This document shows positions 19,101-26,634 of a stretch of 64,000 nt of DNA, piece after piece. The translations under genes were made by a program, and so were the position numbers. Numbering within the stretch: the first letter of the stretch is position 1; every line of letters starts with the position of its first letter. A model generated the notes under the pieces. The model worked only from the letters and a program-made list of their open reading frames with translations. It was not told the origin of the DNA and did no database searches. This DNA comes from Thalassobaculum_A sp040219615 (lineage in GTDB: Bacteria > Pseudomonadota > Alphaproteobacteria > Thalassobaculales > Thalassobaculaceae), in the NCBI RefSeq assembly GCF_040219615.1, contig NZ_JAVJSE010000041.1:62001-126000 (forward strand), in the 5' to 3' direction.

Positions 19101-19668
19101 GCTCGACGCCTATGAGGAGTCGCTCGGCCGCCTGAAGGTGGTGCCGTCCGACCGCGCCCTCGCCGAGACCCGCGCGAAGGGTGGCACGACCCGGCTGACG
19201 ATGGCCGGCATCGTCGTGGGCAAGCAGATCCGCACCTCGAAGTCGGGCAACCGCTTCGCCTTCGTGCAGCTGACCGACCGCACCGGGGTGTTCGAGGTGA
19301 CGCTGTTCTCCGAGGTGCTGGCGGTCAGCCGCGAACTGCTGGATTCCGGCGAGCCGCTGCTGGTGAAGGCCGACGCCCGGGTCGAGGACGACGCCATGCG
19401 GCTGCTCGCCTCGCGGTTGGAGCCGCTCGACAAGGCGGTCGAGCAGACCGCGGCCGGGCTGGAGATCCATGTGCGCGATACCCGGGCGCTGGAGCCGCTG
19501 CGGTCGCTGATCGCCAACGAGGGCCGCGGCCGTGGCCGCATCCGGGTGGTGGTGCCGACCGGCGAAGGCGACGTCGGCATCGTCCTGCCCGACGCCTACA
19601 AGGTGTCGAGCCAGCTGCGCGGGGCGGTGAAGGCGATCCCCGGAATCGATCTGGTGCGCGATCTCTGA
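16180..19668 (+). CDS. dnaE: DNA polymerase III alpha subunit
   Basis: The replicative polymerase, about 1162 residues, of normal DnaE length. It begins with the PHP domain (HLRVHSAYSLAEGAIH); the palm domain carries the catalytic acidic motif MPDFDIDFCQDRR near residues 415-427; then come the fingers, a helix-hairpin-helix region, and a C-terminal OB fold (MAGIVVGKQIRTSKSGNRFA) near residue 1006. I chose ATG 16180 because GGAG sits six bases upstream; in-frame ATG codons at 16150 and 16153 have no ribosome site. It stands alone, with the divergent pentapeptide-repeat gene upstream. Confidence 0.96.
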   Translation: MSHADFVHLRVHSAYSLAEGAIHAKQLVKLAKSNGMPAVAITDSGNLFGALEFSVAASDEGVQPIVGVQLKVRRPAEPDRRGLRVVGGRDVQPDQLLLLVQSEAGYRNLMEVVSRAYMESSGEEEPQVALDELDGATEGLIALTAGPRGAVGRMLLEGRDVDAEAMLLHLNRLFPGRLYVELQRHFEEEENRIEGRLVDLAYAHDIPLVATNEVFFADEAMSEAHDALLCIAQSTTVGNPKRRRVTPHHRFKSAEEMRELFADLPEAVDNTIVIARRCSYMPRKLDPILPRFETEAGRTEAEELRAQAEEGLLARLEAHVFTADMDAGRREEVARPYHARLDMELGVIEQMGFPGYFLIVSDFIKWAKAHDIPVGPGRGSGAGSLVAYSLLITDLDPLRWGLLFERFLNPERVSMPDFDIDFCQDRRDEVIRYVQEKYGRDRVAQIITFGKLQARAALRDVGRVLEMPYGQVDRICKLVPNNPANPVTLAQALTSEEELRRQRDSDENVASLIRVALKIEGLYRNSSTHAAGVVIGDRPLSQLVPLYRDPRSDMPVTQFNMKWVEPAGLVKFDFLGLKTLTVLQRAIDLLRERDIPLELSKIPLDDEPTYAMLARGESTGVFQLESSGMRDVLRRLRPDRFEDIIALVALYRPGPMANIPKYIACKHGDEKPDYMHPRLEPVLTETFGIMIYQEQVQQAAQRLSGYTLGGADLLRRAMGKKIKEEMDAQRERFVSGAVDNGVDEAQASGIFDQIAAFAGYGFNKSHAAAYALVAYHTAYLKANHPVEFLAASMTYDMGNTDKLNTFRQELQKLKIPLLPPDINRSRRDFAVERLADGRMGIRYALAAIKNVGGAAMDALATARDEGGPFRSLGDFADRADPQHVNKRLLENLVKAGAFDALHPNRAELFESLETVVRHVSAAASERDSTQVNLFAVDGGREPTRLRLKDRPDWPPMERLKEEFDALGFYLSAHPLDAYEESLGRLKVVPSDRALAETRAKGGTTRLTMAGIVVGKQIRTSKSGNRFAFVQLTDRTGVFEVTLFSEVLAVSRELLDSGEPLLVKADARVEDDAMRLLASRLEPLDKAVEQTAAGLEIHVRDTRALEPLRSLIANEGRGRGRIRVVVPTGEGDVGIVLPDAYKVSSQLRGAVKAIPGIDLVRDL

Positions 19669-19750
19669 GCGGCTGCCGATGGCGGAGGTGGGTTTCGCGC
19701 CGTCGCCTTGAGTGGCAGGCTGGGCGTCTTCGATCGACCGGAGAGATCCG

Positions 19751-21277
19751 ATGAAACGCATCGCCGTCCTCGGCTTCGCGCTCGAGAGCAACGCCTTCGC
19801 GCCACCCTGCGGGCGGGCCGACTTCGAGCAGCGCGGCACCTATCGCGGGGCCGAGATCGACCGCGAGGCGCGGGCCGAGCATCCCGCGATCTATTCCGGG
19901 ATCTCCGGGTTCTATGCCGAGATGGACCGGCGTTACGGCCGGTCCGGCTGGCAGCCGGTGCCGGTCGTCCATGCCGCCTCGCAGCCGGCCGGACCGGTCG
20001 AGGAGGACTATTTCAAGGGGCTGCTGGCCGAGTTCGAGGCTGGGCTGGCCGCGGCCGGGCCGCTGGACGGGGTGTATATCGCCGAGCATGGCGGCGCGAC
20101 CGCGACCCATACCCACGATCCCGACGGCGAGGTGTTCGCGCTGGTGCGGCGGGCCGTCGGGCCGGATGTCCCGGTGGTGGCGACCCTCGACCTGCACGCC
20201 AATGTCTCGGACGTCATGATGGACAGCGTCGACGTCCTGGTCGGCTATCGCACCAACCCGCATGTCGACATCTTCGAGCGCGGCGCGGAGGCGGCGCGGC
20301 TGCTGGAGGAGCTGATGGCCGGCGTGCGGCCGACGGCGTTCCGGGTCCGGCTGCCGCTGGTCGGACCCTCGGTCACGCTGCTGACCGCCGACGGTCATCC
20401 CTACGGCGATCTGATCCGGCTCGGGCAGTCGAAGCTCGACGACCGGGTGATGAACGTCACCATCCTGGCCGGCTTCGCCTTCGCCGACACGCCGAAGAAC
20501 GGCATGACGGTGATCGTGACGACCCGGGACGACCCGGCGCTCGCGAAGCGTCTGGCGGTCGAGCTCGCGGCGGCCGGCTGGGCCGACCGCGGGCGCTACG
20601 TGCCCCGCATGATCGGGCTCGACGACGCGGTCGCGCAGGCCCTGGCGGCCGGTGCCGACCCGATGAGCCCGTCGCTTCTGTTCGCGGATCCGGCCGACAA
20701 CCCCGGCGGCGGCGGCCGCGGCAACACCACCTACATCCTGGCGGCCTTCCTGGCGGCCGGCGTGCACGGCTGCATCGCCGGCGTGTTCTTCGATCCCGCC
20801 CTGGTCGAGCAGGCCTTTGCGGCCGGCGAGGGCAACGGCTTCCGGGCCGACCTGAACACCCGCGAGACCGCGCGGTTCTCCGATCCGCTGTCCTGGGACG
20901 CGCGCGTCGTGCACCTGCACGACGGCCGGTTCGTCGGCCGCCACGGCATGGTCGAGGGCAAGTCCGTGGATCTCGGCCGGACTGCCGTGCTGGCGCTCGA
21001 CGGCGTCACCCTGGTGGCGATCAGCAAGCGCCAGCAATGTCTGTCGAGCGACTTCTTCGAGGCGTTCGGGATCGACGTTGCCGGTGCGCGGTCGATCGTC
21101 GTGAAGTCGCGGGGCCATTTCCGTGCCGGCTTCCAGCACCTGTTTCCGCCGGAGCGGATCCGCGAGGTCGACGTACCGGGGCTGACCTCGCCGAACCTCG
21201 CGAACTTCGACTGGCAGGGCCTGCCGCGCCCGGTGTTTCCGCTCGATTCGGACGCGGGCTGGGCGCTGCCGTCCTAG
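19751..21277 (+). CDS. M81 family metallopeptidase (MlrC-like)
   Basis: A 508-residue protein of the MlrC/M81 family, named after the enzyme for the last step of microcystin breakdown but widespread in bacteria without that trait. Metal-ligand candidates are Asp and His in TLDLHANVSD and the His in RTNPHVDIFERG, with an N-terminal FALESNAFAP and a C-terminal SRGHFRAGF segment conserved in the family. It probably cleaves small peptides or cyclic amides; the substrate is unknown. The ATG at 19751 follows GGAGAGATCC. It stands alone and converges on a small minus-strand gene three bases downstream. Confidence 0.9.
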   Translation: MKRIAVLGFALESNAFAPPCGRADFEQRGTYRGAEIDREARAEHPAIYSGISGFYAEMDRRYGRSGWQPVPVVHAASQPAGPVEEDYFKGLLAEFEAGLAAAGPLDGVYIAEHGGATATHTHDPDGEVFALVRRAVGPDVPVVATLDLHANVSDVMMDSVDVLVGYRTNPHVDIFERGAEAARLLEELMAGVRPTAFRVRLPLVGPSVTLLTADGHPYGDLIRLGQSKLDDRVMNVTILAGFAFADTPKNGMTVIVTTRDDPALAKRLAVELAAAGWADRGRYVPRMIGLDDAVAQALAAGADPMSPSLLFADPADNPGGGGRGNTTYILAAFLAAGVHGCIAGVFFDPALVEQAFAAGEGNGFRADLNTRETARFSDPLSWDARVVHLHDGRFVGRHGMVEGKSVDLGRTAVLALDGVTLVAISKRQQCLSSDFFEAFGIDVAGARSIVVKSRGHFRAGFQHLFPPERIREVDVPGLTSPNLANFDWQGLPRPVFPLDSDAGWALPS

Positions 21278-21280
21278 CGG

Positions 21281-21643
21281 TCACGGGCAAAGCCGGGCGC
21301 GGTCCTTGGTCAGGACGCCGCCGGCATGGCTCACGGCGGCGCAGAAGAACAGGGTCAGCCCGCTGTCGGCCGGGGTGCGGCAGACGGCACCGCCCGGCGA
21401 CTTCTCGAACCAGGCGCGGGCGTCGGCACCCTGGATGTCCCGGTAGTCGCCGGACAGGCGGTCGGATTGCCGGTAGCTCGCGCCGTCGTCGTCCGACAGG
21501 GCGAGCCGCGTGGCGCTCGGCGGGTAGCACAGGGTCTCGGCGATCCGGTCGCCCAGCTCGCCGGCACGGGCGTCGCCGACACCCGCCGCGAGGACCGCCA
21601 CGGCAAGGCCTGTTGCCGTGAAAGCGCTGCCCGACGCTTGCAA
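21281..21643 (-). CDS. Small putative secreted protein with four cysteines
   Basis: A 120-residue frame with no family I recognise. After the possible TTG start at 21643 comes a hydrophobic segment ATGLAVAVLAAGVGDARAGEL that looks like a signal peptide with an Ala-X-Ala-like cleavage site, then a polar domain with four Cys residues (LCYPPS, AVCRTP, FFCAAV, RLCP) that could form two disulphides. The start is uncertain: GTG at 21601 is possible but would give a very short signal, and neither candidate has a good ribosome site. It overlaps the rpsB promoter region. The frame also stays open far upstream across rpsB and tsf, which is a G+C artefact. Confidence 0.5.
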   Translation of the reverse strand: MQASGSAFTATGLAVAVLAAGVGDARAGELGDRIAETLCYPPSATRLALSDDDGASYRQSDRLSGDYRDIQGADARAWFEKSPGGAVCRTPADSGLTLFFCAAVSHAGGVLTKDRARLCP

Positions 21644-21666
21644 AATCCGGCCGGGGAGAGTAGATA
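21638..21666 (+). promoter_or_regulatory. Candidate promoter of the rpsB-lpxB cluster
   Basis: TTGCAA (21638-21643), a 17-base spacer and TAGATA (21661-21666) precede rpsB by about 140 bases. It is the best promoter-like match ahead of the 15-gene cluster and leaves a long leader before rpsB. Confidence 0.45.
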
Positions 21667-21743
21667 GGCGCCCGCTCAATCCCGCACACGGGCCCGCGGT
21701 GGCGGACGGCCGAAACCCTTCGGTCGCCTGTCGTCGCTCCGGT

Positions 21744-21762
21744 GTCGAGGCGTCGCCTCGAC
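21744..21762 (+). promoter_or_regulatory. Inverted repeat in the rpsB leader
   Basis: GTCGAGGCG and CGCCTCGAC are perfect inverted arms separated by one T, in the long untranslated leader 42 bases before the rpsB start. It could be an RNA hairpin for S2 autoregulation, as known for rpsB leaders in other bacteria; that link is inference. Confidence 0.35.
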
Positions 21763-21803
21763 CAAGACCCGTGGAGGCGAAACCGGAGAATGTGAGGAAA
21801 ATT

Positions 21804-22676
21804 ATGGCTGTCCCGACGTTTACCATGCGCCAGCTCCTTGAAGCCGGCGTGCACTTCGGCCACCACACCCGCCGTTGGAACCCGAAGATGGAACCGTACA
21901 TCTTCGGCGTCCGGAACAACATCCACATCCTGGACCTGCGCCTCACGGTGCCGATGCTGCATCGGGCGCTCGAGGCGGTCCGCGACACCACCGCGAAGGG
22001 TGGCCGGGTGCTGTTCGTGGGCACCAAGCGCCAGGCGGCCGACATGATTTCGGAGGCGGCCAAGCGCTCCGGCCAGTACTTCGTCAACCACCGCTGGCTC
22101 GGCGGCATGCTGACCAACTGGAAGACGATCTCGCACTCGATCAAGCGTCTGCGCGATCTCGAGGAGCAGCTCGACGGCTCCGAGGCCCTCGGCCTCACCA
22201 AGAAGGAGACCCTCGGCCTGACCCGCGAGCGCGAGAAGCTCGAGCGGGCGCTCGGCGGCATCAAGGAGATGGGCGGCCTGCCGGACATCCTGTTCGTGAT
22301 CGACACGAACAAGGAGAGCCTGGCGATCCAGGAAGCCAACAAGCTCGGCATCCCGGTGGTGGCGGTGCTCGACAGCAACTGCGACCCGCACGGCGTGCAG
22401 TTCCCGATCCCGGGCAACGACGACGCCATGCGCGCGGTGTCGATGTATTGCGAGCTGGTGGCGAATGCCGTGCTCGCCGGTCTGCAGGCCGAGATGATGG
22501 CCTCGGGTTCCGACGTCGGGGAGAGCGCCGAGGCGCCGTCCGAGCCGGCGCTGGCGGCCGAGGTCGCCGAAGCGGCGGCCGAGGGTGCTCCGGCCGAGGG
22601 TGCTTCGGCCGAGGGTGCTGCGGCAGAGGGCGAGGCCGTCGCCGAGGAGAAGGTCGCCGAGCAGGCCCAGGCCTGA
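21804..22676 (+). CDS. rpsB: 30S ribosomal protein S2
   Basis: S2 (290 residues) of the small ribosomal subunit. Family segments are clear: LLEAGVHFGHHTRRWNPKM, YIFGVRNNIHILDL, FVGTKRQAADMI, HRWLGGMLTNWKTI and the C-terminal PIPGNDDAMRAVSMY. After about residue 235 the protein carries an extra acidic, Ala/Glu-rich tail with AEGA-type repeats that typical bacterial S2 lacks. The start ATG follows GTGAGGA. First gene of the cluster that runs to lpxB; tsf follows 86 bases later with a hairpin in between. Confidence 0.97.
   Translation: MAVPTFTMRQLLEAGVHFGHHTRRWNPKMEPYIFGVRNNIHILDLRLTVPMLHRALEAVRDTTAKGGRVLFVGTKRQAADMISEAAKRSGQYFVNHRWLGGMLTNWKTISHSIKRLRDLEEQLDGSEALGLTKKETLGLTREREKLERALGGIKEMGGLPDILFVIDTNKESLAIQEANKLGIPVVAVLDSNCDPHGVQFPIPGNDDAMRAVSMYCELVANAVLAGLQAEMMASGSDVGESAEAPSEPALAAEVAEAAAEGAPAEGASAEGAAAEGEAVAEEKVAEQAQA
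22578..22637 (+). repeat. Tandem 15-base repeat coding the rpsB C-terminal tail
   Basis: About four copies of GCCGAGGGTGCTNCG, each coding AEGA(P/S/A), with the last copy degenerate. Being a multiple of three, copy-number change would keep the frame and only alter tail length. Confidence 0.7.
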
Positions 22677-22705
22677 TCGCGACCGACTGACTGGCGGATG
22701 AGAGC

Positions 22706-22730
22706 GGCGCCGGCCCCGGGGGTCGGCGCC
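22706..22730 (+). terminator. Hairpin between rpsB and tsf
   Basis: GGCGCCGGCCCC and GGGGTCGGCGCC pair over up to 12 positions (one G-U) with almost no loop, 30 bases after the rpsB stop. No T tract follows, so partial termination or transcript processing is more likely than full termination. Confidence 0.45.
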
Positions 22731-22762
22731 GGCGTCCATATCGAACGACGAGGATGAGAACG

Positions 22763-23683
22763 ATGGCGGTTACGGCAGCCCTGGTGAAGGAACTGCGCGA
22801 CAAGACCGGCGCCGGCATGATGGATTGCAAGAAGGCGCTGAGCGAGACTGACGGCAACCTGGAGGCGGCGGTCGACTGGCTGCGGACCAAGGGCTTGGCG
22901 GCGGCGGCCAAGAAGTCCGGCCGGGTCGCGGCCGAGGGACTGGTCGGCGTCGCCGTCGACGGCACCAAGGGCGCGGTGGTCGAGGTCAACTCCGAGACCG
23001 ACTTCGTGGCCCGCAACGAGGGCTTCCAGTCCTTCGTCGAGACCGTGACGTCGCTGGCGCTCGCCAACGGGACCGATGTCGAGGCCCTGAAGGGCATCGC
23101 CTATCCGGGCACCGGCCGAAGCGTCGGCGAGGAGCTGACCAACAACATCGCGACGATCGGCGAGAACATGTCGATCCGGCGCGCGGCCTCGGTCGCGGTG
23201 TCGGACGGCGTGATCGTCCCCTACGTCCACAATGCGGTGAAGCCCGGTCTCGGCAAGATCGGCGTGCTGGTGGCCCTGGAGTCGACCGGCGACAAGGCCA
23301 AGCTGGCCGATCTCGGCAAGCAGATCGCCATGCACATCGCGGCGGCGGCGCCGCAGAGCCTGTCCACCGACGACCTCGACCCGACGGCGGTCGAGCGCGA
23401 GCGGGCGGTGCTGGTCGAGCAGGCGCGCGCGTCGGGCAAGCCGGACAACATCATCGACAAGATGATCGAAGGCCGGATCCGCAAGTTCTATCAGGAGGTC
23501 GTGCTGCTCGAGCAGACCTTCGTGATCGACGGCGAGACCCAGATCCGCAAGGTCGTCGAGGCGGCAGCCAAGGACGCCGGTGCACCGGTGGCCCTGACGG
23601 GCTTCGTCCGGATGCAGCTCGGCGAGGGCATCGAGAAAGAGCAGTCGGACTTCGCTGCGGAAGTGGCAGCGCTCGCCGGTTGA
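22763..23683 (+). CDS. tsf: Elongation factor Ts
   Basis: EF-Ts (306 residues) is the nucleotide exchange factor for EF-Tu. The N-terminal UBA-like domain with LRDKTGAGMMDCKKAL and the signature VEVNSETDFVARNEGF are unmistakable, followed by the core and the coiled-coil region. ATG 22763 has GAGGA eight bases upstream; an in-frame ATG at 22754 is a less likely start. It sits between rpsB and pyrH as in most bacteria. Confidence 0.97.
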   Translation: MAVTAALVKELRDKTGAGMMDCKKALSETDGNLEAAVDWLRTKGLAAAAKKSGRVAAEGLVGVAVDGTKGAVVEVNSETDFVARNEGFQSFVETVTSLALANGTDVEALKGIAYPGTGRSVGEELTNNIATIGENMSIRRAASVAVSDGVIVPYVHNAVKPGLGKIGVLVALESTGDKAKLADLGKQIAMHIAAAAPQSLSTDDLDPTAVERERAVLVEQARASGKPDNIIDKMIEGRIRKFYQEVVLLEQTFVIDGETQIRKVVEAAAKDAGAPVALTGFVRMQLGEGIEKEQSDFAAEVAALAG

Positions 23684-23726
23684 TGTAGAACAGGAGCGGC
23701 CGCCGGCGACCGGAGGGACAAGGGCG

Positions 23727-24482
23727 ATGGGCTCCGAAACCGACCAATCAGAGACCGACCATAGGGCAGCACCCGGGCCGTATTCCCGGGTGCTGCTCAA
23801 GATTTCCGGCGAGGCCCTGATGGGCAACCTCGCCTACGGCATCGACCCGGAGATGGTCGACCGGGTGGCCGGCGAGATCGAGTCGGTGCACTCGATCGGC
23901 ATCGAGGTCTGCCTCGTCATCGGCGGCGGCAACATCTTCCGCGGCATGTCGGCGGCCGCTTCGGGCATGGAGCGCACGACCGGCGACTACATGGGCATGC
24001 TGGCGACGGTCATGAACTCGCTCGCCATGCAGAGCGCGCTCGAGCGGCGCGGCATCCCGACCCGGGTGCTCTCGGCACTGCCGATCGCGGCGGTCTGCGA
24101 ACCCTACATCCGTCGCCGCGCGATGCGGCACATGGAGAAGGGCCGGGTGGTGATCTTCGCCTCCGGGACCGGCAACCCGTTCTTCACGACCGATACGGCG
24201 GCCGCGCTGCGGGCCTCCGAGATGGGCTGCAGGGCGCTCCTGAAGGCGACCAAGGTCGACGGCGTGTACGACGCGGATCCCATGAAGGTGCCGGACGCCA
24301 AGCGTTACGAGCAACTCACCTATATGGACGTCCTGCGCCACGACCTTAAGGTAATGGACGCGTCGGCGATTTCGCTGGCGCGCGAGAACGACATTCCGAT
24401 TCTGGTGTTCTCGATCCACAATAACGGCGCGTTCGCCGACGTGGTCCAGGGTAAGGGACGGTTCACGATAATCACGGAGTAG
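23727..24482 (+). CDS. pyrH: Uridylate kinase (UMP kinase)
   Basis: PyrH (251 residues) makes UDP from UMP in pyrimidine nucleotide synthesis. Visible motifs are RVLLKISGEALMG, the glycine-rich VIGGGNIFRG, TGDYMGMLATVMN, and NPFFTTDTAAALRA for nucleotide binding. A 15-residue polar N-terminal extension (MGSETDQSETDHRAA) precedes the fold; a later start cannot be ruled out, although GGAGGG lies a little upstream of this ATG. Next gene frr starts five bases after the stop. Confidence 0.96.
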   Translation: MGSETDQSETDHRAAPGPYSRVLLKISGEALMGNLAYGIDPEMVDRVAGEIESVHSIGIEVCLVIGGGNIFRGMSAAASGMERTTGDYMGMLATVMNSLAMQSALERRGIPTRVLSALPIAAVCEPYIRRRAMRHMEKGRVVIFASGTGNPFFTTDTAAALRASEMGCRALLKATKVDGVYDADPMKVPDAKRYEQLTYMDVLRHDLKVMDASAISLARENDIPILVFSIHNNGAFADVVQGKGRFTIITE

Positions 24483-24487
24483 GGGAC

Positions 24488-25045
24488 ATGGCGGACCTCG
24501 ATCTCGACGACATCGAACGGCGCATGGACGGAGCCGTCAGCGCGCTGAAGAGCGAGTTCGCCGGACTGCGGACCGGGCGCGCCTCGGTCAGCCTGCTGGA
24601 GCCGATCCATGTGGAGGCGTACGGGGCCCGTATGCCGCTGAACCAGGTGGGCACCATCAGCGTGCCCGAGCCGAGGATGATCTCGGTCCAGGTGTGGGAC
24701 CGTTCGATGACCAAGGCGGTGGAGAAGGCGATCCGCGAGTCGGACCTGGGGCTGAACCCGCAGTCCGATGGCCAGCTGATCCGGGTGCCGCTGCCGGACC
24801 TCTCGGAGGAGCGGCGGGCCGAGCTGGTGAAGGTCGCCTCGAAATACGCCGAGAGCGCCCGGGTGGCGGTCCGCAACGTGCGCCGTGACGGCATGGACCA
24901 TCTGAAGAAGATGGAGAAGGACAGCGAGATCAGCCAGGACGACAAGCGCCTCTACGAGGATGAGATCCAGGAGCTGACCGACAAGCACGTCAAGGCCATC
25001 GACGAGGCCTTGGCATCCAAGGAAAAGGACATCATGCAGGTCTGA
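24488..25045 (+). CDS. frr: Ribosome recycling factor
   Basis: RRF (185 residues, standard length) splits post-termination ribosomes with EF-G. The three-helix bundle ends are clear: ERRMDGAVSALKSEFAGLRTG at the N-terminus, the VWDRSMTKAVEKAIRESDLG hinge region, and the C-terminal KKMEKDSEISQDDKR helix. The ATG follows GTAGGGGAC. It lies between pyrH and uppS with gaps of only a few bases, so it is part of the same transcript. Confidence 0.97.
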   Translation: MADLDLDDIERRMDGAVSALKSEFAGLRTGRASVSLLEPIHVEAYGARMPLNQVGTISVPEPRMISVQVWDRSMTKAVEKAIRESDLGLNPQSDGQLIRVPLPDLSEERRAELVKVASKYAESARVAVRNVRRDGMDHLKKMEKDSEISQDDKRLYEDEIQELTDKHVKAIDEALASKEKDIMQV

Positions 25046-25048
25046 CCG

Positions 25049-25795
25049 ATGGTCGATGCCGCGCCGCAGCTTGGGGAGAGCGACCGGCCGCTGCATGTTG
25101 CCGTCATAATGGACGGCAATGGGCGGTGGGCCAGGGCGCGCGGAATGCCAAGGACCTTCGGTCACCGCGAGGGGGCCAAGGCGGTCCGGCGCGCCGTCGA
25201 GGCGGCGTCCAGTCTGGGCGTCGGCCACCTGACGCTGTTCGGCTTCTCTTCGGAGAACTGGAGCCGGCCGGTCCAGGAGGTCGTCGACCTGATGGATCTG
25301 CTGCGGTTCTATCTGCGTCGCGAGATCGCCGATCTGCACAAGGACGGCATCCGTTTCCGGGTCATTGGCGACCGCAGCCGGCTGTCCGACGACATCGTGA
25401 CCCTGATCGAGAACGGTGAGCGGCTGACCGCCGGCAACAGCCGGATGGTGCTGACGGTGGCGCTGAGCTACGGCGGCCGACGGGAGCTGACGGGCGCGGT
25501 CCGGCGGATCGCCGAGGAAGTCGCCGCCGGTCGCCTGAACCCCGCCGACATCGACGAGGCGGCGGTGGCGTCCTGGCTGGACACCGCCGACATGCCGGAC
25601 CCGGATCTGCTGATCCGGACCAGCGGCGAGAAGCGGATATCGAACTTCCTGCTGTGGCAGATCGCCTATTCGGAGTTCATCTTCATGGATGTGCTGTGGC
25701 CGGACTTCGACCGCTCGCATCTGGAGGCGGCGCTCGACGAGTACGCCCGCCGAGACCGGCGCTACGGGCGGGCGACGGGGCAGGGCAGCGGATGA
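25049..25795 (+). CDS. uppS: Undecaprenyl diphosphate synthase (isoprenyl transferase)
   Basis: UppS (248 residues) extends farnesyl diphosphate with isopentenyl diphosphate to the C55 carrier lipid used for peptidoglycan. The catalytic motif VIMDGNGRWARARG contains Asp22; HREGAKAVRR, LTLFGFSSENW and the C-terminal LLIRTSGEKRISNFLLWQ complete the family pattern. It starts three bases after frr and its stop overlaps the cdsA start (ATGA). Confidence 0.96.
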   Translation: MVDAAPQLGESDRPLHVAVIMDGNGRWARARGMPRTFGHREGAKAVRRAVEAASSLGVGHLTLFGFSSENWSRPVQEVVDLMDLLRFYLRREIADLHKDGIRFRVIGDRSRLSDDIVTLIENGERLTAGNSRMVLTVALSYGGRRELTGAVRRIAEEVAAGRLNPADIDEAAVASWLDTADMPDPDLLIRTSGEKRISNFLLWQIAYSEFIFMDVLWPDFDRSHLEAALDEYARRDRRYGRATGQGSG

Positions 25796-26634
25796 CCGAC
25801 GGGGCCGGCAAGCCACCGCCGAGAAGCGGCCGCAGCGACCTGCGACTCCGGGTGGTTTCCTCCCTGGTCATGATTCCGGCCGCCGCCGCCACCGTATTCG
25901 CCGGCGGGCCCGCCTTTCAGCTCGGTGTCGCACTGGTGTGCGGGCTGATGGCCTGGGAGTGGGGCAGCCTGGTCGCCGCGCAGCCGGGCAGGGTGGTGGC
26001 CCGGAGCCTGGTGTTCGCGGTGTCGGCGCTGTCGCTCGGCTGGATGCTGCTGCGCGGCCCCTACGAGGGGGTCGCGGCGGCCGTCGTCGGTGCGCTCGCG
26101 ATCATCGTCCTCGGACGGGTCACCAAGCTGCCCAGCGCGCCCTGGCTGGCCGTCGCGATCATCAGCATCGCCATGCCGGCGATCGCGATCCTTTGGCTGC
26201 GCGACGGTGCGCCGCTCGGCCTGGAAACCCTGATCTGGGCGTTGGCCACGGTCGTCCTGACCGATATCGGCGCCTATGCGGCGGGTCGGGCGATCGGCGG
26301 CCCGAAGCTCATGCCGTCGGTCAGCCCGTCGAAGACCTGGGCCGGCCTGGCCGGCGGGGTCGCCGCCGCGGTCGCCGGCGCCCTGGTCGCCGCCAGCCTG
26401 GTCGACGGTGCCAACCCCTGGATTCTGGCTCCGATCGCGGCGCTGCTCGCGGTCGTGGCCCAGATCGGAGACCTCATGGAATCGGCGGTGAAACGGGTCT
26501 TCCGGGTCAAGGACTCGAGCAGGCTGATCCCCGGGCACGGTGGCGTGCTCGATCGCGTCGACGGACAGGTCGCGGTGCTGCCGCTGGTTGCCCTGCTGGT
26601 GCATCTCACCGGCCGCAGCGTGCTGCAGTGGTGA
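25792..26634 (+). CDS. cdsA: Phosphatidate cytidylyltransferase
   Basis: CdsA (280 residues) makes CDP-diacylglycerol, the precursor of bacterial phospholipids, in the inner membrane. The protein has about eight hydrophobic helices and ends with the family signature SSRLIPGHGGVLDRVDG. The start ATG overlaps the uppS stop, and the stop overlaps the dxr GTG start, so all three are translationally coupled. An upstream extension of the frame into uppS is not used. Confidence 0.95.
   Translation: MTDGAGKPPPRSGRSDLRLRVVSSLVMIPAAAATVFAGGPAFQLGVALVCGLMAWEWGSLVAAQPGRVVARSLVFAVSALSLGWMLLRGPYEGVAAAVVGALAIIVLGRVTKLPSAPWLAVAIISIAMPAIAILWLRDGAPLGLETLIWALATVVLTDIGAYAAGRAIGGPKLMPSVSPSKTWAGLAGGVAAAVAGALVAASLVDGANPWILAPIAALLAVVAQIGDLMESAVKRVFRVKDSSRLIPGHGGVLDRVDGQVAVLPLVALLVHLTGRSVLQW

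Noticed and set aside
21021..23827. Minus-strand open frame of about 850 codons across rpsB and tsf
   Set aside because: It is exactly antisense to two universally conserved genes with clear start signals; open frames on the opposite strand are expected at about 70% G+C. Only the last 120 codons (21281-21643) lie outside other genes and were kept as a tentative gene.
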